This document shows, one piece after another, positions 52,282 through 60,767 of a stretch of 60,767 nucleotides of DNA. The notes below the pieces were generated by a model. The model had not been told where the DNA came from and ran no database searches. It saw only the letters and a list, made by a program, of their open reading frames with translations. Position 1 is the stretch's first letter; each line of letters opens with the position of its first letter. The DNA lies in assembly GCA_041158225.1 (NCBI GenBank), contig JBEBBU010000087.1:1-60767 (forward strand), given 5' to 3'. Source of the stretch: JBEBBU01 sp041158225. Its GTDB lineage: Bacteria; Pseudomonadota; Gammaproteobacteria; Methylococcales; Methylococcaceae. Position numbers and translations under genes: made by a program.

Positions 52282-55200
52282 ATGGCTTACTCGTTTACCG
52301 AGAAAAAACGTATTCGCAAAAGTTTCGGCAAGCGTCAGGATGTACTGGGTGTACCCTATCTACTGGCGACGCAGGTTGATTCCTACCGTAAATTTCTGCA
52401 GATCGAAGTGCCATTGGAGCGTCGCAGTGACGAGGGTCTGCATGCAGCCCTGAAGTCGGTATTTCCGATCTTCAGTCATTCGGGACATGCCATGCTGGAA
52501 TACGTTCATTACCGCCTTGGCGATCCTGCGTTTGATGTCAAGGAATGCCAGCAGCGTGGAACCACCTATGCGGCGCCGTTGAGGGTGCTGGTGAGGCTTG
52601 TCATTTATGACAAGGAAGCACCCGCCAATGCGCGTGTTGTCAAGGACATCCGTGAGCAGGAAATTTATATGGGCGAAATTCCGCTCATGACGGATAACGG
52701 CACTTTTGTGATCAACGGCACTGAAAGGGTCATTGTGTCCCAGTTGCATCGCTCTCCAGGTGTCTTCTTCGATCATGACCGGGGAAAAACCCATTCATCA
52801 GGCAAGCTGCTGTTCAATGCCCGTATCATTCCCTATCGCGGTTCATGGCTGGACTTCGAGTTTGATCATAAGGACTGTGTTTATGTCCGTATTGACCGCC
52901 GTCGCAAGCTTCCGGCATCCGTGCTGTTGCGCGCACTGGGCTATGACAATGAACAGATCATTGGACAGTTCTTCGAAACCAACCGTTTCATGTTTACTGC
53001 CACCGGCATCCGTCTGGAACTGATTCCTGAGCGTCTGCGTGGTGATATGGCCAGTTTTGATATCCGGATTGGTGATGCGCTGGTGGTTGAGCGTGACCAC
53101 CGCATTACCCAGCGCCATATCCGTCAGTTGCAGAAAGACAACATTACTGAGCTGGATGTCCCCAGAGATTATCTGTATGGACTGATACTCGCACACAACG
53201 TGGTGGACACCCAGACGGGTGAGCTTGTTGCCAGAGTCAACCAGGAAATTACGGATGATCTGATCAACAGGTTGCAGGCAGCCGATATTCACGAGATTCG
53301 TACGCTGTATATCAACGATCTGGATCGTGGTCCCTTCATGTCCAGCACCTTGCGTATTGATACGACCGAGAGCCAGCTCGACGCTCTGGTCGAAATTTAC
53401 CGGATGATGCGCCCGGGTGAACCGCCTACGCGGGAAGCAGCGCAGGCGCTGTTCGAGAACCTGTTTTTCTCCGCTGACCGCTACGATCTGTCTGCAGTGG
53501 GGCGCATGAAATTCAACCGTCGACTTGGACGTGAAGAGGCCACCGGACTGGGTGTGCTGACCTCTGACGATATCCTGGATGTCCTGCGTCAACTGATCAA
53601 TATCAGGAATGGTAATGGAAATGTGGATGATATTGACCATCTGGGGAACCGGCGTGTACGTTCCGTAGGCGAGATGGTGGAAAACCAGTTCCGCCTTGGA
53701 CTGGTACGTGTGGAAAGAGCGGTCAAGGAAAGACTTTCTCTTGCTGATGCCGAAAGCCTGATGCCTCAGGAAATCATCAATGCCAAGCCTGTGGCGGCTT
53801 CCATCAAGGAATTCTTTGGCTCGAGCCAGTTGTCCCAGTTCATGGATCAGAACAACCCGCTGTCTGAAGTTACCCATAAGCGGCGTGTATCCGCTCTTGG
53901 GCCAGGTGGTCTGGCGCGCGAGCGTGCCGGATTCGAGGTGCGAGATGTTCATACGACCCATTACGGACGTGTATGTCCGATTGAAACACCTGAAGGGCCC
54001 AACATCGGTCTTATCAATTCCCTTTCTGTTTACGCCCGTACCAACGAGTATGGTTTTCTGGAGACACCTTACAGAAAGGTGATCGATGGCAGGGTGACTG
54101 ATGAAATCCAGTATCTATCTGCTATTGAGGAAGGCCAGCATTTCATCGCACAGGCCAGTGCTGCAGTTGATGGTGAAGGCACACTGCTGGACGATCTGGT
54201 TTCATGTCGGCACAAGGATGAGTTTACCCTGGCCAGCCGTGAAAGCATTGACCTGATGGATGTTTCATCCAAGCAGATTGTGTCGGTGGCCGCGTCACTG
54301 ATTCCTTTCCTTGAACATGATGATGCCAACCGCGCCCTCATGGGCTCCAACATGCAGCGCCAGGCTGTGCCGACACTGCGAGCCGAGAAGCCGCTGGTAG
54401 GTACAGGTATGGAGCGTATTGTCGCCAGGGATTCTGGTGTGGCTGTGGTTGCACGTCGCAGTGGTGTCATTGAATTTGTCGATGCAACCCGTATCGTTGT
54501 GCGGGCGGATGACGCTGAAACTGAAGCTGGTGTACCCGGTGTAGACATTTATAACCTGACCAAATACACCCGCTCCAACCAGAATACCTGCATCAATCAG
54601 AGGCCGCTGGTCAGACCTGGAGACGTGGTGTCCCGTGGTGATGTTCTGGCTGACGGGCCGTCTACTGACATGGGTGAGCTCGCCCTGGGGCAGAACCTTC
54701 TGGTGGCGTTCATGCCATGGAACGGCTACAACTTTGAAGACTCGATTCTTATTTCCGAGCGGGTAGTCCAGGACGACCGTTTCACAACCATTCATATTGA
54801 AGAAAAAGCCTGTGTCGCCCGTGATACCAAACTGGGACCTGAAGAAATTACCGCCGATATTCCCAATGTAGGTGAGGCAGCCCTTTCCAAGCTTGATGCT
54901 TCAGGCATCGTATACATTGGTGCTGAAGTCAAGGCGGGTGACATTCTGGTAGGCAAGGTGACACCAAAGGGTGAAACCCAGTTGACGCCAGAAGAAAAGC
55001 TGTTGCGTGCCATTTTTGGCGAGAAAGCCTCTGACGTCAAGGATACTTCACTGCGTGTGCCATCTGGTATGGATGGTACGGTCATTGATGTTCAGGTATT
55101 CACGCGCGATGGTGTGAAGAAAGATGAACGTGCCCGTCAGATTGAGGAAGCTGAGGTCGAGAAGGTGCGCAAGGATCTGAATGACCAGTTGCGTATCATT

Positions 55201-56355
55201 GAAAAGGATTTTCAGCAACGTGTGCGTAGCATGATTCTGGGCAAAGAGGCTGAGTCCGGTCCGGGTGGTCTCAAGCGGGGTACGACCGTCACTGCAGAAT
55301 ATCTGGATCAGCAGAAGCCGGCCCAATGGCTGGAGGTGCGTATCAAGGATGAAGATATCAATCTTCAGCTGGAATCCATTGCTGAACAGGTGGCGCTGCA
55401 GCGTGAGGAAATGGCCAAACGCCTTGAAGAAAAGCGCCGCAAGATTACGATGGGAGATGATCTGGCACCAGGTGTGCTCAAGATGGTCAAGGTCTATCTT
55501 GCCGTCAAGCGTCGTATCCAGCCGGGTGACAAAATGGCCGGCCGACACGGTAACAAGGGTGTCATCTCACGCATTGTGCCAGTAGAAGACATGCCGCACA
55601 TGGCGGATGGACGTCCTGTGGATATCGTATTGAATCCGCTGGGTGTTCCTTCCCGTATGAACGTGGGACAGGTGCTGGAAACCCATCTGGGATGGGCAGC
55701 CCGAGGGGTTGGTGAAAAAATCGGGCGCATCATGGATACAGGTGATATTGCAGCACTGCGGCAGTTCATGGGAGAGGTCTACAACTCCACGGGACGTCAG
55801 GAGAATCTTGATGAACTGAATGATGCTGAACTGCTGGAGCTTGCAGGAAACCTGCGTCGTGGTGTGCCTATTGCCACTCCCGTATTTGATGGTGCCACGG
55901 AGCAGGATATCAAATCCCTGCTGAAGCTCGGTGATCTTCCTGAAACCGGTCAGACGACATTGATTGACGGACGGACGGGAGAACAGTTTGATCGCCCGGT
56001 CACTGTGGGCTATATGTATATGCTCAAGCTGAACCATCTGGTTGATGACAAGATGCATGCGCGTTCTACAGGGCCTTACAGTCTGGTAACCCAGCAGCCG
56101 CTCGGAGGCAAGGCGCAGTTTGGTGGCCAGCGTTTCGGAGAAATGGAAGTATGGGCACTGGAAGCCTACGGTGCTGCCTATACCCTGCAGGAAATGCTGA
56201 CCGTCAAGTCAGACGATGTGAATGGTCGTACCAAGATGTACAAGAATATCGTGGACGGTGATCACCGTATGGAAGCCGCCATGCCAGAATCATTCAATGT
56301 ATTGATCAAGGAAATACGCTCACTGGGTATCAATATTGAACTGGAAAGAGACTGA
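52282..56355 (+). CDS. rpoB: RNA polymerase beta subunit
   Basis: Predicted product is 1357 residues (E. coli 1342). The rifampicin pocket reads SSQLSQFMDQNNPLSEVTHKRRVSALGPGG, the sensitive type at every classic position; then VCPIETPEGPNIGL. The C-terminal LGGKAQFGGQRFGEMEVWALEAYGAAYTLQE contacts beta-prime. No insert or break is apparent. Confidence 0.99.
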   Translation: MAYSFTEKKRIRKSFGKRQDVLGVPYLLATQVDSYRKFLQIEVPLERRSDEGLHAALKSVFPIFSHSGHAMLEYVHYRLGDPAFDVKECQQRGTTYAAPLRVLVRLVIYDKEAPANARVVKDIREQEIYMGEIPLMTDNGTFVINGTERVIVSQLHRSPGVFFDHDRGKTHSSGKLLFNARIIPYRGSWLDFEFDHKDCVYVRIDRRRKLPASVLLRALGYDNEQIIGQFFETNRFMFTATGIRLELIPERLRGDMASFDIRIGDALVVERDHRITQRHIRQLQKDNITELDVPRDYLYGLILAHNVVDTQTGELVARVNQEITDDLINRLQAADIHEIRTLYINDLDRGPFMSSTLRIDTTESQLDALVEIYRMMRPGEPPTREAAQALFENLFFSADRYDLSAVGRMKFNRRLGREEATGLGVLTSDDILDVLRQLINIRNGNGNVDDIDHLGNRRVRSVGEMVENQFRLGLVRVERAVKERLSLADAESLMPQEIINAKPVAASIKEFFGSSQLSQFMDQNNPLSEVTHKRRVSALGPGGLARERAGFEVRDVHTTHYGRVCPIETPEGPNIGLINSLSVYARTNEYGFLETPYRKVIDGRVTDEIQYLSAIEEGQHFIAQASAAVDGEGTLLDDLVSCRHKDEFTLASRESIDLMDVSSKQIVSVAASLIPFLEHDDANRALMGSNMQRQAVPTLRAEKPLVGTGMERIVARDSGVAVVARRSGVIEFVDATRIVVRADDAETEAGVPGVDIYNLTKYTRSNQNTCINQRPLVRPGDVVSRGDVLADGPSTDMGELALGQNLLVAFMPWNGYNFEDSILISERVVQDDRFTTIHIEEKACVARDTKLGPEEITADIPNVGEAALSKLDASGIVYIGAEVKAGDILVGKVTPKGETQLTPEEKLLRAIFGEKASDVKDTSLRVPSGMDGTVIDVQVFTRDGVKKDERARQIEEAEVEKVRKDLNDQLRIIEKDFQQRVRSMILGKEAESGPGGLKRGTTVTAEYLDQQKPAQWLEVRIKDEDINLQLESIAEQVALQREEMAKRLEEKRRKITMGDDLAPGVLKMVKVYLAVKRRIQPGDKMAGRHGNKGVISRIVPVEDMPHMADGRPVDIVLNPLGVPSRMNVGQVLETHLGWAARGVGEKIGRIMDTGDIAALRQFMGEVYNSTGRQENLDELNDAELLELAGNLRRGVPIATPVFDGATEQDIKSLLKLGDLPETGQTTLIDGRTGEQFDRPVTVGYMYMLKLNHLVDDKMHARSTGPYSLVTQQPLGGKAQFGGQRFGEMEVWALEAYGAAYTLQEMLTVKSDDVNGRTKMYKNIVDGDHRMEAAMPESFNVLIKEIRSLGINIELERD

Positions 56356-56407
56356 TGTCTCTTTCCTTTACCCATCTGCGTTCCGTTCAGGATTTGGAGA
56401 ATAATTC

Positions 56408-59400
56408 GTGAAAGATCTCATCAGTTTCCTCAAACGTCAAAGCCAGTCTGAAGAATTTGATGCCATTCGAATCAGCCTGGCATCACCGGAAATGATACGT
56501 GCATGGTCATACGGCGAAGTCAAAAAGCCAGAAACCATCAATTACCGGACTTTCAAGCCAGAAAGGGATGGTCTCTTCTGCGCCAAGATCTTTGGCCCTG
56601 TGAGTGATTACGAATGTCTCTGTGGCAAGTACAAGCGCCTGAAGCACCGTGGTGTCATCTGTGAAAAGTGCGGCGTTGAAGTCACGCTTTCCAAGGTCCG
56701 TCGCGAGCGCATGGGGCATATTGAACTCGCCAGTCCTGTGGCGCATATCTGGTTCCTGAAATCCCTGCCGTCCCGGATCGCGCTGCTGCTGGATATGACA
56801 CTGCGTGAAATCGAACGCGTGCTGTATTTCGAATCCTATGTCGTGATTGAGGAAGGTACCACTTCGCTGGCACGTGGACAGCTGCTCAACGAAGACGAAT
56901 TCCTGACTGCACGGGAACAGTACGGTGAGGAATTCAATGCGCGTATGGGTGCGGAAGCCATTCGCGAACTGTTGCGTACCATGAATCTGCAGGGGGAAGT
57001 GGCCCAGCTGCGTGAGGAAATTGTCAGCACTAACTCTGAAACCAAGATCAAGAAACATACCAAACGTCTGAAAGCCATCGAATCCATGATAGCTTCCAGT
57101 AATCGTCCGGAATGGATGATCCTGACGGTGCTGCCGATTCTGCCACCTGATCTGAGACCGCTGGTGCCACTGGATGGCGGACGGTTTGCTACATCCGACC
57201 TGAACGATCTCTACAGGCGCGTCATCAACCGTAACAACCGTCTCAAGCGTCTTCTTGACCTCAATGCGCCTGATATCATCGTGCGTAATGAAAAGCGCAT
57301 GTTGCAGGAATCGGTCGATGCACTGCTGGATAACGGACGGCGTGGGCGGGCCATCACTGGTTCCAATAAGCGCCCCCTGAAGTCCCTTGCCGATATGATC
57401 AAGGGCAAGCAGGGACGCTTCCGTCAGAATCTGCTTGGAAAGCGTGTGGATTACTCAGGGCGTTCCGTCATCGTGGTGGGGCCAACCCTGCGTCTGCACC
57501 AGTGCGGTATTCCCAAGAAGATGGCGCTTGAACTGTTCAAGCCTTTTATCTTCAGCAAACTGCAGTTCCGTGGTCTGGCAACAACCATCAAGGCTGCCAA
57601 GAAGATGGTTGAACGTGAGAGTTCAGAGGTCTGGGATATCCTTGATGAGGTTATCCGTGAACATCCCGTCATGCTGAACCGTGCGCCGACGCTGCATCGA
57701 CTGGGTATCCAGGCCTTTGAGCCCACGCTGGTAGAGGGTAAGGCGATCCAGTTGCATCCCCTGGTCTGTACGGCATTCAATGCAGACTTCGATGGCGACC
57801 AGATGGCCGTTCATGTGCCGCTGTCACTGGAAGCGCAGCTGGAAGCCCGCACGCTGATGATGGCAACCAATAACGTGCTGTCACCTGCGAATGGTGAACC
57901 CATCATCAATCCTACGCAGGATGTGGTACTCGGTCTTTATTACATGAGCCGGGAAAAGCGCTTTGCCAAGGGCGAAGACACCATTTTTTCCAGTATCAGT
58001 GAAGTTGAAATCGCACTGCAGAACAAGGCTGTTGATCTGCAGGCAAGAATTACCGTCCGTATTGATGAGGTTACCATTGATGAGGACGGTCAGCATCATG
58101 CAAACAGACGCCGTGTCCAGACGACGGTCGGCCGTGCCATGATCTGGAAAATCGTACCTGCCGGTATACCTTTCGAGATGGTCAATGTCGATATGACCAA
58201 GAAAGCCATTTCACGCCTGCTTAACCACAGCTATCGTGCACTGGGTACCAAGGTTTCGGTCGTGTTTGCTGATCAGCTGATGTATACCGGTTTCTATAAT
58301 GCGACCCGTTCTGGCGTCTCATTCGGTATCAACGATATGGAGATTCCTGAACAGAAGGCGGAAATCATCCAGTTTGCTGAAAACGAGGTCAAGGAAATCC
58401 AGAACCAGTATGCTTCCGGTCTGGTGACGGATGGCGAACGCTATAACAAGGTGGTTGATATCTGGTCGCATGCCAATGACCGCGTGGCCAAGGTGATGAT
58501 GGATGGTCTGGGAACCGATAAGGTCGTGGGACCGAATGATGCAGTGGTCGACCAGAAATCCTTTAATTCCGTATTCATGATGGCTGATTCCGGAGCTCGA
58601 GGCTCGGCTGCCCAGATCAGGCAGCTGGCTGGTATGCGTGGCTTGATGGCGAAACCTGATGGTTCCATCATTGAAACGCCTATCACCGCCAACTTCCGCG
58701 AAGGTCTGACGGTACTGCAATACTTTATCTCTACGCATGGTGCCCGTAAGGGACTTGCAGATACGGCGCTTAAAACTGCCAACTCGGGCTATCTGACGCG
58801 ACGCCTGGTCGATGTCGCTCAGGATCTGGTGATCACAGAACGGGATTGTGGCACGACGGAAGGTCTGCTGATGTCTCCCCTGATTGAAGGTGGTGACGTG
58901 GTTGAGCCTCTGGCTGAACGCGTACTGGGGCGGGTGCTTGCGGAAGATGTCCTGCATCCGGTGTCTGGTGAGCTGATCATGAACGCTGGGGAGATGCTGG
59001 ATGAGAGTGCGGTGGCACGCCTCGAAGAAAGCAGTATCGATAATGTCCGCGTACGTTCTGTCATTACCTGCCGTACCCGTCACGGTGTCTGTGCTTCCTG
59101 CTACGGCCGCGATCTTGGTCGTGGCCACAAGGTCAACAATGGCGAAGCCATCGGTGTTATTGCCGCCCAGTCCATCGGTGAGCCAGGTACACAGCTGACC
59201 ATGCGCACCTTCCATATTGGTGGTGCTGCTTCACGTTCTGCTGCTATCAGTAATGTGGAAACCAAATCCAGTGGACAGATCCGCCTCACCAACCTGAAGA
59301 CGGCAACGAACCGCGACAATAATCTTGTGGCTGTTTCACGCTCAGGTGAAGTGAGCGTGATTGATGAGCATGGCCGTGAACGTGAGCGTTACAAGATTCC

Positions 59401-60607
59401 TTATGGTGCGGTATTAACCGTAAGGGAAGACAGTCCGGTACGTGCGGGTGAAATCATTGTTACGTGGGATCCTCATACCCATCCGGTGATTACCGAGGTT
59501 CGGGGGCGAGCGAAACTGGTCGATTTCGTCGAAGGCGTCACCGTCCGTGAGCAGTCTGATGAAGTCACCGGGCTGAGCGCCATGGTGGTGATTGATCCCA
59601 AGCAACGTGGCAGCGTCGGTCGTGAATTGCGTCCCCTGGTCAAGCTTATTGATGAAAATGGCAATGATATCCTGATTCCTTCCAGTGAAATTGCCGCCCA
59701 GTATTTCCTCCCGGCCGGTGCCATCATTGGTATTCGGGATGGTGATCTGGTTGAAGTGGGTGATGTACTGGCACGTATTCCGCAAGAATCCAGTAAAACG
59801 CGTGATATTACCGGTGGTCTGCCACGGGTTGCCGACCTGTTTGAAGCGCGTAAAACCAAGGATCCCGCCATTCTGGCCGAGGCCACAGGTATTGTGTCGT
59901 TTGGCAAGGAAACCAAAGGCAAAAGGCGTCTGGTGATTACGGATGCCCACAATGTCCAGCACGAGGTACTGGTGCCCAAGTGGCGGCATATTACGGTATT
60001 CGAGGGTGAGCATGTTGAAATGGGTGAAACCATCGCCGAAGGTGAACTGACCCCGCACGATATTCTGAGACTGCGTGGGGTCGCCGAACTGGCATCCTAT
60101 CTGGTCAAGGAGATTCAGGATGTGTACCGTCTGCAGGGTGTGAAGATCAACGACAAGCATATTGAGGTGATCATCAGGCAGATGCTGCGCAAGATCGAGA
60201 TTACCGATCCAGGTGACAGCAGCTTCCTGATTGGGGAGCAGGTTGACCGCTCGCGTCTGCTGGAAGAGAACGATCAGCTTGAAGCTGATGGCAAGATTGC
60301 GGCGTGCTGGGAACCGGTGCTGCTGGGTATTACCAAGGCATCATTGACCACAGAGTCGTTTATTTCAGCAGCCTCTTTCCAGGAAACGACGCGCGTGCTT
60401 ACCGAAGCAGCCATTCGTGGTCTTACCGATCGCCTGCAGGGCCTGAAGGAGAATGTTATTGTGGGAAGGCTTATTCCTGCGGGAACTGGTCTTGCTTACC
60501 ACCTTGACCGCAAGAACCGGTCGATAGCCGATTTGCACGAAGCCGAAGAAAGCGTGGTTGATGCTGCAGAAGTTGAAGAAGCGCTCAAACAGGCGCTTAA
60601 CAGCTAG
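56408..60607 (+). CDS. rpoC: RNA polymerase beta-prime subunit
   Basis: Predicted product is 1399 residues (E. coli 1407), GTG start. The first zinc site is CLCGKYKRLKHRGVICEKCG; the catalytic Mg loop is NADFDGDQMAVH; the second zinc site is CRTRHGVCASC. Trigger-loop and bridge-helix sequences look normal. Begins 52 bases after rpoB. Confidence 0.99.
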   Translation: MKDLISFLKRQSQSEEFDAIRISLASPEMIRAWSYGEVKKPETINYRTFKPERDGLFCAKIFGPVSDYECLCGKYKRLKHRGVICEKCGVEVTLSKVRRERMGHIELASPVAHIWFLKSLPSRIALLLDMTLREIERVLYFESYVVIEEGTTSLARGQLLNEDEFLTAREQYGEEFNARMGAEAIRELLRTMNLQGEVAQLREEIVSTNSETKIKKHTKRLKAIESMIASSNRPEWMILTVLPILPPDLRPLVPLDGGRFATSDLNDLYRRVINRNNRLKRLLDLNAPDIIVRNEKRMLQESVDALLDNGRRGRAITGSNKRPLKSLADMIKGKQGRFRQNLLGKRVDYSGRSVIVVGPTLRLHQCGIPKKMALELFKPFIFSKLQFRGLATTIKAAKKMVERESSEVWDILDEVIREHPVMLNRAPTLHRLGIQAFEPTLVEGKAIQLHPLVCTAFNADFDGDQMAVHVPLSLEAQLEARTLMMATNNVLSPANGEPIINPTQDVVLGLYYMSREKRFAKGEDTIFSSISEVEIALQNKAVDLQARITVRIDEVTIDEDGQHHANRRRVQTTVGRAMIWKIVPAGIPFEMVNVDMTKKAISRLLNHSYRALGTKVSVVFADQLMYTGFYNATRSGVSFGINDMEIPEQKAEIIQFAENEVKEIQNQYASGLVTDGERYNKVVDIWSHANDRVAKVMMDGLGTDKVVGPNDAVVDQKSFNSVFMMADSGARGSAAQIRQLAGMRGLMAKPDGSIIETPITANFREGLTVLQYFISTHGARKGLADTALKTANSGYLTRRLVDVAQDLVITERDCGTTEGLLMSPLIEGGDVVEPLAERVLGRVLAEDVLHPVSGELIMNAGEMLDESAVARLEESSIDNVRVRSVITCRTRHGVCASCYGRDLGRGHKVNNGEAIGVIAAQSIGEPGTQLTMRTFHIGGAASRSAAISNVETKSSGQIRLTNLKTATNRDNNLVAVSRSGEVSVIDEHGRERERYKIPYGAVLTVREDSPVRAGEIIVTWDPHTHPVITEVRGRAKLVDFVEGVTVREQSDEVTGLSAMVVIDPKQRGSVGRELRPLVKLIDENGNDILIPSSEIAAQYFLPAGAIIGIRDGDLVEVGDVLARIPQESSKTRDITGGLPRVADLFEARKTKDPAILAEATGIVSFGKETKGKRRLVITDAHNVQHEVLVPKWRHITVFEGEHVEMGETIAEGELTPHDILRLRGVAELASYLVKEIQDVYRLQGVKINDKHIEVIIRQMLRKIEITDPGDSSFLIGEQVDRSRLLEENDQLEADGKIAACWEPVLLGITKASLTTESFISAASFQETTRVLTEAAIRGLTDRLQGLKENVIVGRLIPAGTGLAYHLDRKNRSIADLHEAEESVVDAAEVEEALKQALNS

Positions 60608-60620
60608 CAGTTCAGGGTAG

Positions 60621-60654
60621 GAGCGTCACGATCCTCTTGCGATTGTGGCGCCTC
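60621..60654 (+). terminator. Probable terminator after rpoC
   Basis: GAGCGTCACGAT (60621-60632) pairs with ATTGTGGCGCCTC (60642-60654), about twelve pairs with G-T wobbles and a bulged C. A pyrimidine-rich but not pure-T tract follows. Confidence 0.5.
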
Positions 60655-60725
60655 GGCCCCCTTTCCGGTAAAATCCCATATACCCTTTCTTATCCTAATG
60701 CTTTTAATGCCGGAGCATGAGCACT

Positions 60726-60767
60726 ATGAGTAATCCAATCCGCTGGGGACTGCTGTTGGCAGGCCTG
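60726..60767 (+). CDS. Start of an unidentified gene, cut by the window edge
   Basis: Only 14 codons are present: MSNPIRWGLLLAGL. ATG 60726 has GGAG 10 bases upstream; ATG 60717, in frame, is also possible. Basic residues followed by a hydrophobic run suggest an export signal or membrane helix. It is not rpsL, which follows rpoC in many bacteria. The product cannot be named. Confidence 0.45.
   Translation, partial: MSNPIRWGLLLAGL

Overview
This is a bacterial chromosome segment of roughly mid-50s percent G+C (by eye). It is densely packed, with almost no gap above 200 bases. Gene content and order point to a proteobacterium, most likely in the Gammaproteobacteria in the broad sense. The signs are an rpsU-yqeY-dnaG-rpoD operon divergent from tsaD, trxA followed by rho, a GMP/IMP nucleotidase (YrfG type) beside cysQ, a three-helix SecE, and tRNA-Gln between ispE and prs. 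I cannot name the genus. Nothing marks a plasmid, prophage or integrated element: I found no transposase, integrase, CRISPR array or large repeat. This is core chromosome with a more variable left third.

Left part (1-21 kb), envelope and energy genes. It opens with the 3' end of a MauG/cytochrome c peroxidase-type gene and a calcium-loop lipoprotein. A minus-strand pair follows: a TlpA-like thioredoxin and an unassigned ferritin-like di-iron protein. Next come an NhaD Na+/H+ antiporter and a complete minus-strand heavy-metal RND efflux operon (membrane fusion protein, RND pump, PII-like protein, outer-membrane factor) whose genes touch or overlap. Divergent from it is a respiratory formate dehydrogenase operon: a Tat-exported molybdenum/tungsten subunit with cysteine instead of selenocysteine, an FeS subunit, cytochrome b and the FdhE maturation factor. 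The end of fdhE overlaps a free-standing FTP/PepSY propeptide-like protein. That is followed by a 1109-residue secreted thermolysin-family metallopeptidase with its own propeptide, a predicted beta-propeller and two InlB-type repeats, then a small Gly/Tyr-rich lipoprotein and a Bax-inhibitor-1 family membrane protein.

Middle part (21-41 kb), housekeeping: def, a CAU tRNA that is probably tRNA-Ile2, the rpoD-dnaG-yqeY-rpsU operon (minus), tsaD, plsY, folB, cysQ, a nucleotidase, trxA, rho, hemL, dcd, apbC/mrp and metG. It also holds a secreted Ig-like protein of unknown role and prmC-lolB-TPR lipoprotein.

Right part (41-60.8 kb), translation and transcription: hemA-prfA-ispE with 4-base overlaps, tRNA-Gln, prs, rplY, pth, then tRNA-Tyr/Gly/Thr, tuf, tRNA-Trp, secE, nusG, rplK, rplA, L10 leader, rplJ, rplL, rpoB, rpoC and the first codons of another gene. 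Relative to the E. coli order around hemA, prmC and ispE have changed sides, which one inversion explains.

The observations most worth a second look are the stand-alone propeptide beside the multidomain metallopeptidase, the PII-like gene inside the metal efflux operon, the ferritin-like/TlpA pair, the intrinsic terminator placed just before def, and the hemA-region inversion.
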